A stretch of DNA of 64,000 nucleotides from Manis javanica (Eukaryota; Chordata; Mammalia; Pholidota; Manidae): contig NC_133174.1 of NCBI RefSeq assembly GCF_040802235.1, positions 137,011,213 through 137,075,212 of the forward strand, given 5' to 3'. Position 1 is the stretch's first letter. The number at the start of each line of letters is the position of its first letter. The notes beneath the pieces are model-generated. The model was not told where the DNA came from. It did not search any database and worked only from the letters and a program-made list of their open reading frames with translations. The translations under genes were made by a program, and so were the position numbers. Shown piece after piece: positions 52,728-63,834 of the stretch.

Positions 52728-53145
52728 GCTATGGATTGAACCGTGCCCCCCCCCACTCAACATTCATATGTTGAAGCCTTACCTCCTGCTGTGATAGTAT
52801 ATGGTGATGGGCCTTTGGGAGTAATCAGAGTGAGATTAAGGTAGGAGGGTGGGGCCCTCATGATGGCATAGGTGGTTTATGAGAAGAGACATGAGAGAAA
52901 GATCTCTCTCTCTCTCTGTGTGCCTCTGGGAGCACAGAGGGAAGGCCATGTGGCTACACAGAGAGAAAGTGCCCATCTGCAAGGAGCCAGGAAGAGGGTT
53001 CTTTCTCCCCAGAAACTGAACCCTGTCCAACCTTGCTGTTGGGAGTCCCAGTCTCCGGGACTGTGAGAAATAAATCTCTATGGTTTAGGCCACCTGGTCT
53101 ATAGTATTCTGTTATGGCAGTCCAAGCACACTAAGACTGTGTCCC
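52728..53145 (+). mobile_element. MaLR-type LTR
   Basis: ctgctatggattgaaccgtg, catatgttgaagccttacct, gtggggccctcatgatggc, gaaataaatctctatggttt and gtattctgttatggcagtcc...cactaagac are the familiar start, middle, polyadenylation region and end of a MaLR LTR. Confidence 0.65.
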
Positions 53146-53149
53146 AGCT

Positions 53150-56080
53150 AAGAAACTGTGGCCTAATACAAGGTCATGGAGATTGACTCTTGTGTTTTAC
53201 AGCAACTGGTTTTCATACTTACCTGTCATACTTAGATGGACATGACACATTTCATGTCCACTAACACTCATGAGATTGTCCTGTGAAAAGAGAGGTGGAA
53301 AGGAGAGGATGAGGCATTCCAGAGAGAGCACTTGCCTGGATGAGTGAGGAGAGCATCACCTTCACAAAGTCCTCACCAAATGTAGCCAGAGATGGCGGGG
53401 ATAGGGTCCCCTTATCCGTGACTGTCTGTGTTGGGGATATGTTTGGCAGCCTGCAGGGGCAGCTGACTATCCAAAGCTGAAAAGGAAGCACAAGGAACAG
53501 TAGTTGGCACTTGTGTTTTGAAGTAGAGGATGCTGCCATCTCCTCCATAATCCAGTCAGATGTCCAAGCCCCTCACCCCACCCCCCTTTACAGTGCAATG
53601 AAGTAGGGCATCTAACCCAAACTCAGCTGTACCAACCCCAAGTTCCCTCTTACCCCTTACCACTTTGTTCTGGAGCTCCACACGCTGCAGGATGTTCCTG
53701 GCTTCCCACTGGGGTAAAGGGGGTTGTGCAGTTAGGTTTATTCCACTAAAGGAAACACCTCACTGGCAAGGACGGATGGAGTCCCAGCGAAAATCTAGTC
53801 TCCAATCATTATACATGGCTGCAGGGGTGAAGCGGCAATGAGAATTGTGGGCAGCAAGTCACTGTTGGAAAGGTGATGGTTTCTGAGGACAGCCATGAGG
53901 CATGCCAGATGCACTCCTGTCCCCTCCCCAGTCCAGGCCTTGCTCACACTCTCAGCAGCTCAAACCTGGACAGATGATATATCCCCTTTCTACTCAACAA
54001 TCTCTTTGCCACTAGACATCCCCTGACCTCTGCCCTGCAGCCCGGAATTGTTTCTTAGGGCGCCCGGCTGCTCAAGACTCAGCCATGCTTGGAAATCTCC
54101 ATCAGCCACTGAATAAATTCGTGTTGCTTGGCACAGTACTCAAGCCTGTCCCTATCTGTCCTTCTTTCCCATACCTATGGCCACCGACCTGAATTAAGCC
54201 CTCTTCACTGTTCACCTGCTAGCCAGCGTCCTTGGATCTGGTCCCCTACCCCATCATTTCACCTGCCACTAAGTTAACGGGAGGCCCAGAAAAAATGTCA
54301 GTCTCCCTGTCATATCAATAGCATCATCTGTGATGCAGTACATATATTCCTTTTAGAAAGAGCAAGACCACACTGAAGGGAGCAAGGAAGATAACAACTC
54401 ACCTGCATAAATTTGGACACATACCTATCCTCCCACATTATCAAACTCCCCAGCAGAGGGGCACATTTGGTATCACTGATGAACTGACACTGACCACCCC
54501 GAGATTACCCGAAGAGCTCAAGCTTGGGGTATATTCACTGGGTTTTGACCAGTGGATTCTGATGCCGTCATGACAGTAACATAATGAGGACTATCACTGC
54601 CTGAAAATTCCACTGTGCTCTGCCTCTTCTGCTGACCACAGCGCTGGGCAACCACGTATGGCCTTTTCCTGTCTCCACAGTTCCTTCCTAAGTACACCTG
54701 GACTGTCAATGCAGTGTCCCTGCAAAGACAGGCAAGAGTCCAGACGGATGTGAACGAGTACTTGACGTCCCTCCGATACACGATTGCACACTACACGCTC
54801 CAAAGACGCAACTGTGCCAATATATTAGGACAGATGCACCCACCTTCTGTGGCAGGTCCTTCAAGTCCAGGCTCACAGCTAAGATTCAAATCACTGTCTG
54901 CATCTCAGCAGCGGGGGACACCCCCTTCCCTCCAGGGTCCCTATCGCACTTCCCAGGGCAATAACCTCCAATAGCTCAGCAGGCCCTGCTTTCCACGCAA
55001 GGAGGTCACACTCTTAACCTGACAGTCACTGCTGTGGGCCCACACACTTGTGCCCAAGCTGAACACACGGACCCCAGCACAGATGGGCTCTTTATGTAGC
55101 GGTGGTGTTTTCTCGTCTTCTTGGGACCCCAGCCTCTAACACCTGCTCCTCGGGAAAGGATTTCTTCCCATGACACCTTGGGGAAGCTGCAGCTCAACTG
55201 GCCACTGAACATGCACTCACCCCAAATTGCAGCTCTGCCCACCTTCCTCCCGGAGGATATTTCACTCACTTTGTGGGGCCGGGTCGCCTCCCCAGCTGGA
55301 GCAACATCCTACAGGCTCCCACAACGGAAGTCAGACTCCCACTTCTTCCTTCTTGGGCAGCTTCTCTTCCTTCAAATCACCAATTTTGATTCATCTCATC
55401 CCCACCTCTACCCTTGCTTAACATGGGTCAAAGGGAACTCAGGGCCACCGATAACAGTGTCGTTTCTAGGGACTCAGTACTCGCCCTCCCAGGCCAGGGA
55501 GAAGACGGTGCAGCACTGACTTCTGGGCATCACTTCAAGGGGCGGGACCCTTATGCCTCCGCAAATGCTTGCAGATGATGGCTATGCGACACCTAGGGTG
55601 GCGGGCGCTGTCTTCAATGGCACTGGGGTGAGAGCCCAGGGCAACCCCCTTGCTGCCCCCGAGGAGACCTCACCAGCTTTGCCCTAGACCTGAAAGGGAC
55701 TAATCAGAGCAACGTTACATTTCAGCCTTGCCTCTCACCCCTAAGCTATCCATCCACCGCCAGTCTGGCTCTGCCCCCACCCAGCCTCGCTGCACTGGAT
55801 CCCACAGGAGGAATGGCAGCACCCGAAGCTGCAGAAGGCCCAGCTCAGGGCATGGGGGCTGCACGCCCTCCCCTGTAGCCGCGCCTGCTCACCCCTTCCT
55901 TTACAAAGGTTCCTCCCACCTTCCTCACAGGACACCAGCTCCTAGACTATCACTCTTAGGTGGGTACGTGGAGGGGGGGTGTCCTGCTTACCCAGTGGCC
56001 CACCGCTAACACAGGGCCTTCCAGTGAGCAGAGGCTCGGGGAATTTGGGAGAGTAAATGAGCCAGGGAGCAGGAAGGTCA
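53150..56080. other. no gene recognised; candidate single-copy region
   Basis: I see little recognisable repeat sequence here. Minus-strand open frames at 53261-53548 (95 codons, with a hydrophobic stretch LLFLVLPFQLWIV near the start) and 54518-54803 show no family I know. I do not call a gene. Confidence 0.5.
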
Positions 56081-56086
56081 TTTATT
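56081..56086 (-). terminator. MAGE gene polyadenylation signal
   Basis: AATAAA on the minus strand, 444 bases after the MAGE stop codon, followed by ACCTTCCTGC. The AT-rich 3' UTR between them has the look and length of MAGE-A 3' UTRs. Confidence 0.6.
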
Positions 56087-56529
56087 ACTATTTAGTTTCT
56101 TGTACATATTTGAACAAGCTAAGAAAATCTAGATACATATCTTTTCTCATACAAGTATAGACTAATAATTATGAGAGAATACAAAAATTAACCATTTAAG
56201 TTAATTTCTCTATTTCATTGCTAAATTTGTTGCCATTCCCAAGGAAATTCTTATTCTAATGTCATGGGAAGTTACAAGCTACAAAGAGTATGATAGGTTT
56301 TTCATCTTGTTTCACAAAATAGCAAAGCTATTTCTAATCAACCAGATAAACAGCAATAAATATGTGAGCAATGTCAATCTACAATTCAATTCCGATGGTA
56401 AGAAACGTTCTAAAACAAGTAACATCTGAAAATGCCAAAAATAAAAGATAAGTTGCCCTGGCCTGGCCCTCCACCGCTTCATTCACTGACTGGACTTTGA
56501 CAACACAGAGGGGACAGGATGCGTTGATG

Positions 56530-57636
56530 TCACTCAGAGCAGAAGCCAGGGGACGTTCCACTAGAACTTGCACTGGCCATGGCGGCAGAATCGTCTGTGG
56601 TGGCAATGCTACCCTGGCCTGGCCCTTCCTGATTTCCCACATCCTCCTTATACCAGGTAAGACAGGCATTAGCGGTGCTATCTTTGACCTTGGCCCAAAA
56701 GTCCAGGACTTCCACCGCTTTGGTCTCCACGTGTGCCCTGGGGCCCCAGAGCAGGTGGAAGCGAGCGGGATCGCTGTCGGGCACCTGCTGGTACTCCAGG
56801 TACTGCTCCTGTACCCAGACCTGGGCGATGAGCTCCCTGGGGTCCCCGAAGATGACGTGCTCCCTCCCAGGAAATATCCCTAAGACACCCAGCGTTTCCC
56901 ACAACTTTTTCTCAGGGACTGAGCCACCCTCCAGGAAGATAATGCTCAGGAGCAACAGCAGGAGGCTGCTCATGGGCAGGGTTTCGTCATTGCGCAGCTT
57001 CCCGCTGTAGGTAATGTCCAGGGCTATGACCAGGATGTAGGAGTGGTCGCTGGGATCCATTTCCTCCATGTTAATGCCAAAGGCCAGCTGCAAGCAGTCG
57101 GAGACGCAGCTGAAGAACAGAGAGAAGTAGTCCTCGTGATCCTGGCCCAGCACCTCCAGCATCTCCGCCCTCGTGGTGGCCGGCTCCACGGCAAGGTACT
57201 TGAGGAGCAGGAAGGCCACCAGGTGAGCTACCTTGTCGATAATCACGATTCTGGGAAAGGATCTGCCTTCTGGAGGGAACTGTGAAGTGCCCAGACCCGC
57301 CTCCACTGCTCTGCGGGAGCCACCATCGGATTGTGTGGGTGGCTCGGAGGCAGAGGCAGTGGGGGAGGGGCAGGCACGCTCAGGGCCCTGGAGCGGACCC
57401 GGGCTTGGTGAGACCATAGAAACCTCTTCCTCGCCGCCTGAGATATGAGCAAAGCAAGAGGAAGAGGAGAGGAAGGAGGAGGACGTGGCGGAGGCGGAGG
57501 ACGTGGAGGAGGAGGAGGAAGCAACCTCCTCTGTCGCCCCAGGGTCCTGTGCACCCACGAGGCCCTGGGTCTCCGTGAGGGTCGGAAGGCCTTCCTCGGG
57601 CATGTAGCGCCGTCGCTTCGGGGGAGGACCAGCCAT
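56530..57636 (-). CDS. MAGE-A-like protein (368 aa)
   Basis: A melanoma-antigen family protein. MAGE proteins bind RING E3 ubiquitin ligases through the MAGE homology domain and redirect their targets; MAGE-A members are usually germline- and tumour-restricted. The N-terminal part has a basic P-P-K-R-R-R-Y start and a serine-rich stretch (residues 40-60). The MAGE domain spans about 130-317 with I-D-K-V-A-H-L-V-A-F-L-L-L-K-Y (133-147), A-E-M-L (157-160), F-G-I-N-M-E-E-M-D-P (186-195), H-S-Y-I-L-V (198-203), L-E-G-G (235-238), G-R-E-H (257-260) and Y-L-E-Y-Q-Q-V-P-D-S-D-P-A-R-F (279-293), then L-L-W-G-P-R-A (295-301). The single uninterrupted coding exon is normal for the family. The start is the first ATG after an acceptor. 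The 50-residue tail after the domain (S/T/A-rich) is longer than in most human MAGE-A proteins. No stops interrupt it. Which MAGE-A member it matches cannot be decided by eye. Confidence 0.92.
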   Translation of the reverse strand: MAGPPPKRRRYMPEEGLPTLTETQGLVGAQDPGATEEVASSSSSTSSASATSSSFLSSSSCFAHISGGEEEVSMVSPSPGPLQGPERACPSPTASASEPPTQSDGGSRRAVEAGLGTSQFPPEGRSFPRIVIIDKVAHLVAFLLLKYLAVEPATTRAEMLEVLGQDHEDYFSLFFSCVSDCLQLAFGINMEEMDPSDHSYILVIALDITYSGKLRNDETLPMSSLLLLLLSIIFLEGGSVPEKKLWETLGVLGIFPGREHVIFGDPRELIAQVWVQEQYLEYQQVPDSDPARFHLLWGPRAHVETKAVEVLDFWAKVKDSTANACLTWYKEDVGNQEGPGQGSIATTDDSAAMASASSSGTSPGFCSE

Positions 57637-57650
57637 GACTTGTTGAGCAG

Positions 57651-57793
57651 CTGGAGGGAAGGAGAAACAGCAGGAGGTGGGTGCTGCGGGCCCTGGCGCC
57701 CGGGGGGACAGGGGGCGTCGGAGGCCTGGGCGACGGGGACCCGCTGTGTGGGGTAGGAGAGCCCTGGGAACACGGTGAGGTCGGGAGCCCCAC
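57651..57793 (-). other. candidate MAGE 5'-UTR intron
   Basis: A good acceptor (TTCCCTCCAG, AG at 57652-57651) lies 15 bases before the MAGE start codon. A possible donor (TCAAG|GTGGGG, GT at 57793-57792) lies 143 bases upstream. MAGE-A genes have noncoding 5' exons ending just before the coding exon. The acceptor is convincing, the donor is tentative. Confidence 0.5.
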
Positions 57794-58770
57794 CTTGACT
57801 CCTGGCTTGGCCTGGGCCTCTGCGGGTCTGCGACCTCAGGACACGTGCCTCACACCGACGCCTTCCTCACCGGCCGCTTCCTGGATTCCCTGAAAGAGGA
57901 CCTGAGGGGCACCTCGCTGCCAGGACTGCCATCCCAGCTCGGGGCTCCCAGTGCCGACGGGAGGGGCGGTCCCTTGCCCAAGGGTGGTCCTGCTCCTTAA
58001 GCCGGTCCCAGTCCCCAGTCCCTCTGAGGCCCGGAGGACGAAGTCAGGGCTGACAGGCAGGGGCGGCTCGTCTGGGGCCCCTTCCCCTCCTCCCTCAGGG
58101 TCCTCAGCCCCAACGCGGGCAGGGCCTGGGATCCTGTGATTGTTGACCGGGGCCGTCCCCTCAGACCAGGGCCCTCCCTGCCCTAACACACCCCTGCGGG
58201 ACGTCTGCGATCGTCTCAACGGGTCACCAACCCGGGGGTTCCCTGGGCAGACGACTGCACCTGAGGTGGGTTCTGGGGGCGCCCTCGGCCCTCCCTCCTG
58301 GCCTCCTGTTGACTCCCGGTGTGTCTGGCCCCCGCCCCAGCCCACCTGGGTTCCCTCCTCAGACCAAGGCCTTCACGCTCATAATTCAAAATGGTGGGTG
58401 GGGACATGGGTGTGGCATGTGGGAGGTGGTGCCCAGCCTGAGGACCCTCCCAGGGCCTCTTTGAGTGAAGGCATGGCACCCCAGGATTCTTGGGCGGGGG
58501 CCCTCAGGCCTCCCCCCGGTTCTACCTGGGGCCCTTGCGGGTGACCTGAATCCGGCGTCTGACACCGAGGCCGTCCCGTCCCTCAGGCCTCCCGGGCGGA
58601 AGGCTAATGACGTCACATCCGGATGCTGGGTCAGACCGCCCCCTGGAGGCTGCCAGGAGGAGCGCACAAGGATTCCGGGCGTTCCTCGCTCCGCCCCCTG
58701 GGCCTCCCTTAAGCCCCGCCTTCTCCCACCTGCCGCGGCTCACGAGGCCCAGGGCTCTGCCTCCCCAGGT
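57660..58770 (-). promoter_or_regulatory. CpG-rich 5' region of the MAGE gene
   Basis: GC- and CpG-rich sequence upstream of the MAGE coding exon. It should hold the noncoding exons and promoter. MAGE-A promoters in human are CpG-rich, methylation-silenced and ETS-dependent. Here ETS-like cores (cggaag at 58597-58602; ccggatg on the minus strand about 58624-58618) flank a perfect CRE. Confidence 0.6.
58608..58615. promoter_or_regulatory. perfect CRE palindrome (CREB/ATF site)
   Basis: tgacgtca, the full CRE, with ETS-type cores within 12 bases on either side, about 970 bases upstream of the MAGE start codon. CREB-family factors matter in germ-cell promoters, which would suit a testis-expressed gene; that is inference. 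Confidence 0.6.
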
Positions 58771-58774
58771 CCTT

Positions 58775-59010
58775 AGTGGACGTGGTGTGGTGGTGGGATG
58801 GGGGGAGGTGGGGCAGTAGGGGGAAGAAGGGGGGATGTGGGGGTTCGGATGTTGGGTGCATGGGGGAATGTGTGGCGGTGGGTGTCGGGAGTTGGGGGGG
58901 CGGGAGCCGTGGGATGTGGATCTGGGGATGGTGGGGAGCTGTGAGGCAAGGTGACGAGTGGGGGTATCTGGGGGTCGGAAGTCGGTGGTTCAGGGAATTG
59001 GGGGCCAGTG
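58775..59010 (+). repeat. G-rich, purine-skewed tract
   Basis: Dense runs of G (ggggggaggtgggg, ggggggatgtggggg, ttggggggggc) on the plus strand form a low-complexity tract with many potential G-quadruplex combinations. Confidence 0.8.
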
Positions 59011-59524
59011 TGGGGACACAGAGGCGAGCTGGGAAGCTGCAGGGCCCCTGGCCATGGGGAGGGTTCGGGAGGAAGCACCCCTTCCCTTGGGGTGGGTGTC
59101 TTCACAGCCAGCCAGACTTGAGGCACTCTGTGTGTGGACTTCATGTTTCCTGAAGAGGCTGAGCGGGTGCAGGGCATTTGCGCAGGTCCTCGGGTCTCAG
59201 GCTCACCGCGCATCATGGCCCTGTGGAGTGCCGCGATTTTCCCTCAGTCACCCTCTGTCGCTGCAAGAAAGACATTTCCGTTCTCTACTTAGTATGTGTG
59301 TCCATATATGCATATAAACATACATGTAGATAATGTATGCGCGTGTGTTTGTGGTTCAGATGATGTTGTGCATATTGCCCGGTTTTTGTAAAGATGAACG
59401 TTTTAGAGCACTGTTAGGTGTGCTCATACATGAAGAGGGAGTTACAGAGGTTTCCCGTTTATCCCTGTCCCCACCCACTGCTACCCTCCGGAATTATCGA
59501 CACAGCCACAGAGGAGTATTATAA

Positions 59525-59625
59525 ATTTTTTTACATTTTTTCTTAAGGTATTATTGATATACACTCTTACGAAGGTTTCACATGAAAAAACGATGTGGTT
59601 ACTACATTCACCCATATTCACCCGT
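59525..59625 (-). mobile_element. L1 3'-end fragment
   Basis: ttattgatatacactcttac gaaggtttcacatgaaaaaacgatgtggttactacattcaccc is the terminal 3' UTR of the same L1 family as L1-A, with a T-rich tail at the left. Only about 90 bases survive; a heavily 5'-truncated insertion. Confidence 0.85.
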
Positions 59626-59629
59626 CCCG

Positions 59630-59950
59630 CCCTGGGGGAAGGCTCCCCGCCCCGCCGCCCCAGCCCTCACCAGCTGTCCTTTCCCGGCCGCCAGGAGAGG
59701 AAGGACCACCGCGCCGGAGCCGCCTCCGCGAGTCCGGACGCAGGCGGAAGCCGCTCCCCAGCACCCGCAGCTTCGCTGGGGCCCCAGCCGCGCGCAGCTG
59801 CCTGTCTGCCGAGGCGCGGTTGTCTCCCAGCAGATCAAAAGGGAGAGACGCCCTTCCGCGCCGCCAGCGCCTCGGGGCGAAATGGGAGTCCATCGTGGAC
59901 CACCTCTCACAAATGGGTACTAGGTACGCAGCTGGGCGTGGGGCGTGATG
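59630..59950. other. orphan CpG island
   Basis: About 320 bases very rich in CpG (ccgcgccggagccgcctccg, gcgaggcgcggttg-type stretches) begin immediately after the L1 3' fragment. Open frames on both strands reflect composition. No start, splice or domain pattern identifies a gene. It could be an alternative promoter or a captured fragment. Confidence 0.6.
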
Positions 59951-59959
59951 GGGGCATCT

Positions 59960-62385
59960 AAAGCCAACAGAGGGCATAAGCAGCTTCTGCCCGCCACAGC
60001 GTCCTGCACGCTGGCAAGAGGCTGAGGTTTTAATGGGGCAATTAAATCAACAAACTCATGACTACTCTACTCTAACCAAGACTGTAGGGACACATGGAGT
60101 AGGCGGGTCATCTACCCTGTGTGAAATGAGGACCACTTCTCACCTCCATTCGCTTCTACGTCACTAGACCCAAACCCTCACATGTCTAGCTGATGCTTGA
60201 CAGTCCACATTTTGAGCTTCATGCGTTGGCTTAGGCCAGACCCATTAAAATGCCAGCCAAGGATCCAAGGGAAGAAAAGCTAAGCTTTATTATATACTGA
60301 ATCTCAACCTATACATGCCTTCTCCTGACAACAGTTCTTGATGAACACCTGAGAGAGGAAAAGGCACCAGACAGGGGCTGTGGGGAGGGTACAGAAATGG
60401 GACAGATGGCTGAATTTTACTAAAGCGAGCATTCAATATACAAACAGCCTGAAAGCAGACTCTTGAAGGCTTAAAATTTCTGATGCTAAGCAGCAGGAAA
60501 ACAAATGCTTAATGTAAAAAATGATTAAAAAGCAGAAATTTCACTATTTAGCAACATTGGGAAAAAAAAGAAAGTAAGATAGCTCTCACAAGTAAAGAAT
60601 TGCTGGGAAAAAAAATCAAACAACGAAAGACAGTAAAAATCCCTCCAGAACGTAACAAGCAAAAAGATGAAAAACATGAGAAATGGAACTAATATTAACT
60701 GAGATAGGACTGCAAGAAAGAAAGGCTTAGAGGTGATACTTAATTAAGTCTCAGATATCTATTAGGAAACCAGTAAGAGAAATCAAAAGGGCCTCTGATT
60801 CCTGCAGTAATGAGTTAAATTTTTGAGACATAGTCATTTATTAATGATTTTCTTTATCAAAAAGTATCTCTCAACCTTTTGGAGGTCATCCAACAAGATT
60901 CCCAATGCCAAAATGGATCTGACAGAATCAGATACATAACCCTATGAGCAGCTTGAGCCCTGATCCATCTTGGTTCCCACTGTGAATCCAAGTGGCAATA
61001 AAAATTTAATTCTGCTGACTCCACTTTTTTTCTTTTCTACTGATTTTGTATTTGTTCTAGTTTAGACAATAATCTGTACCCCACTGGTCGCAGCAATAAT
61101 TGAAAAGAAGTTTTATGATTTGGAGATCTCTGTAAATGGATTAATGAATTATAGTTACCCATAAGAAATGATAGAGAATCCACTTTGTTAGTCCTTGTCT
61201 GTTAATCCACGGTGAGCTAAATCAATTAAGAATCTGTATTTGTTTATATTTCTGTGCTCAGTCTTGACCTGTGGCTGAAATGGTAGAACTGAAGCTATAA
61301 GCTCTTTATGTGTCTGTAATTCAGAGAGCTTTATCACAATGTATAATCATGACGTTAATAGCCAGGGGAAAGTATTAACACAGTAAGTTATAAAGTCTCT
61401 TAAAGCCCCTTAAAATAAAGTCTCTTAAATTAAAGGTCTCAAATTAATTCTGATTGGTTTACAGAAATAAAATAAATAATTTAAAGAGATAAACAATCCT
61501 AAAATTCCCAGAAAATAAATTGGATTCCTAATACTTTAACTGTACTAAACTTTTAAAAAATTTCTTTCTGCAGTAAGTACACCAGAAACATTTAATATTC
61601 CAAGTTCACATAACAGAAATCTTTGGTAAACACAAGACTAATTCAATAACTTTGGTTTTATAAAACACCCATGTCTTTTCTTGACGTAACAGTGCTAAAG
61701 TATAATACATTTATTTACTCGGGTATGTTTTTCTTAATGTATAGAGGTTTGCCACGCAAACTAATGTTCTCCAAAATGTTTAAGAATTTGAAAACATAAT
61801 CTGTGTTCAACTAAACTGATTCATTATTCAACAGTATTTTTATTTTACAGAATGTCATCTTGATAATTTCCAAGGTCCTTAGGTAGCTTAAAACAGTACA
61901 CGATATTGAATATGTTACTGGATATAGGATAAAATTCTCAAATATTAATCATTAAACCTAAGAGGATGTACTTTTGCTTATTTTTCACAAGCAATATCTT
62001 TAAGTCATGTAAAAAATGCTCATTTTCCATGTTAACACTTTAGACTTTTACATATCAACAAAGTGTGAAAAGATCTATGTGCTATTGACCATAGTACAAA
62101 AAGCTTATGAGCTCTGGTAGTCAGCTACATTGCTCACATATGACATCTCTCAGTTGCCCATCCCTACCTCCAGCTTTCACTATGAAATAGAAGTTACTAT
62201 GGTTGAAAGTTACAATTAACATGTGATTAACATAAGAGACTATATTAGGAGTAAGTGATATTGACAGAGAAATGTAAACTGTATATGCTTTGGTTTTTCA
62301 AGGAAAAAAAGAATATATTTCCCTAAAGTGATGGCTCTCAAAATTCTGGTCCGTGGCCCATTAAACTCTAAAACTTCACAATACT
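59960..62385. other. AT-rich sequence, no gene recognised
   Basis: After the CpG island the base composition turns AT-rich. A minus-strand AATAAA lies near 60284-60289. No exon or repeat family could be assigned with confidence. Confidence 0.45.
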
Positions 62386-62389
62386 AAAT

Positions 62390-63290
62390 ACTTCCAAACT
62401 CATTGTATGAGGCCAGGATTAATACCAAAACCAGACAAAGACACCACAAAAAGAGAAAATTACAGACCAATATCCCTGATGAATATAGATGCAAAAATAC
62501 TCAACAAACTATTAGCAAACCGAATTCAAAAATACATCAGAAAGATCATCCACCATGACCAACGAGGATTTATTCCAGGGATGCAAGGATGGCACAATAT
62601 TCGAAAATCCATCAACATCATAAATCACATCAACAAAAAGAAAGACAAAAATCACATGATCATCTCCATAGATGCTGAAAAAGCATTCGACAAAATTCAA
62701 CATCCACTCATGATAAAAACTCTCAACAAAACGGGTACAGAGGGCAAGTACCTCAACATAATGAAGGCCATATGTGACGAACCCACAGCCAACATCATAC
62801 TAAACAGCGAGGCACTGAAAGCTCTTCCTTTAAGATCGAGAAGAAGACAAAGGATGCCCACTCTCCCCACTTTCATTCAACATAGTTCTGGAGATCCTAG
62901 CCTCCAGGAATGAGCCAGGCAGAAAAAGACAAGTACCAAATAATTTCCCTCATTTGTGGAGTGTAACAACAGAGCAAAAACTGAAGGAACAAAACAGCAG
63001 CAGACTTGGACTCCAAGAGTGGACTAGCATTTACAGAAGAGCAGGGGTGGGGGAGGGAGGGAGAAGGGACTGCGGGTAGTATGAATAGTACACAAGGTAT
63101 GGGGGGTTCACAGAGAAGACAGTGTAGCACAGACAAGACAAGTAGTGACTCTGTGGCATCTTACTACACTGATGGACAGTGACTACACTCGGGTATGGGG
63201 GGGGACTTGATGTGGGTGAATGTAGTAACCACAATGTTTTTCATGTGAAACCTTCATAAGAGTGTATATCAATGATACCTTAATAAAAAC
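62390..63290 (+). mobile_element. L1-C: 5'-truncated and internally deleted LINE-1
   Basis: Starts inside ORF2 (tatgaggccaggattaatac). It keeps an open stretch of the reverse transcriptase (62407-62913) with [20 protein letters not shown] and an intact motif [10 protein letters not shown]. Near 62890-62905 it jumps to the ORF2 end and 3' UTR (gaatgagccaggcagaaaaa, a G-rich stretch, tgtagtaaccacaatgtttt, atcaatgataccttaataaa). More than 2 kb of ORF2 is missing. It is the only young L1 here on the plus strand. Confidence 0.88.
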
Positions 63291-63830
63291 AATTGACAAT
63301 CCCAAAGAGTTTCAATTATGTGAAAGATTTTCAGTTATGTATTGATACTTAACATAATAAAACTTAAAACCAAGAAAAATTTAAATACATATTAGAATGT
63401 ATCATATGTTAAAAAAGTAATTCCTAGTTTAATTATGAAAACTGTTTTACCATGGAGACCCTTTCCGAGGACATTAGGGACCCTGGGGAAGACTTCTTTT
63501 TTCCTAAAGTGTCAGTCTGCTCCAGAATTTTACAAAAACACAGTAGAGGAAAAAACTGAAACAGAATTTTATTTGTGTTGATTCATAATATATGAGTCTT
63601 AAAAGAAGCTATGAAATGTATTAAAATGTTGGGGAAATTCAAGTTGGATGAAACTACTTTTTGATGAACTATTCAATGTCTTTACCTGAAAGGTTATTCT
63701 TTCTCATCCTTGTAATCAAACTCCATAGCAGAGTTCTGTTGGCTTTATTAGGACTTTGATTATTTAAAAAAAGGTGCCGTATTTATGAAAGAGCTATGGT
63801 TCTTTACAATCATGTTGCCTTCTACATTTA
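63291..63830. other. no gene recognised
   Basis: AT-rich sequence between two L1 elements. Nothing assignable. Confidence 0.5.
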
Positions 63831-63834
63831 TTTT

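Noticed and set aside
57243..57793. Alternative frames antisense or shifted relative to the MAGE coding exon (103-176 codons)
   Set aside because: Low-complexity (G/E/R- or P/S-rich) shadows of the MAGE gene.
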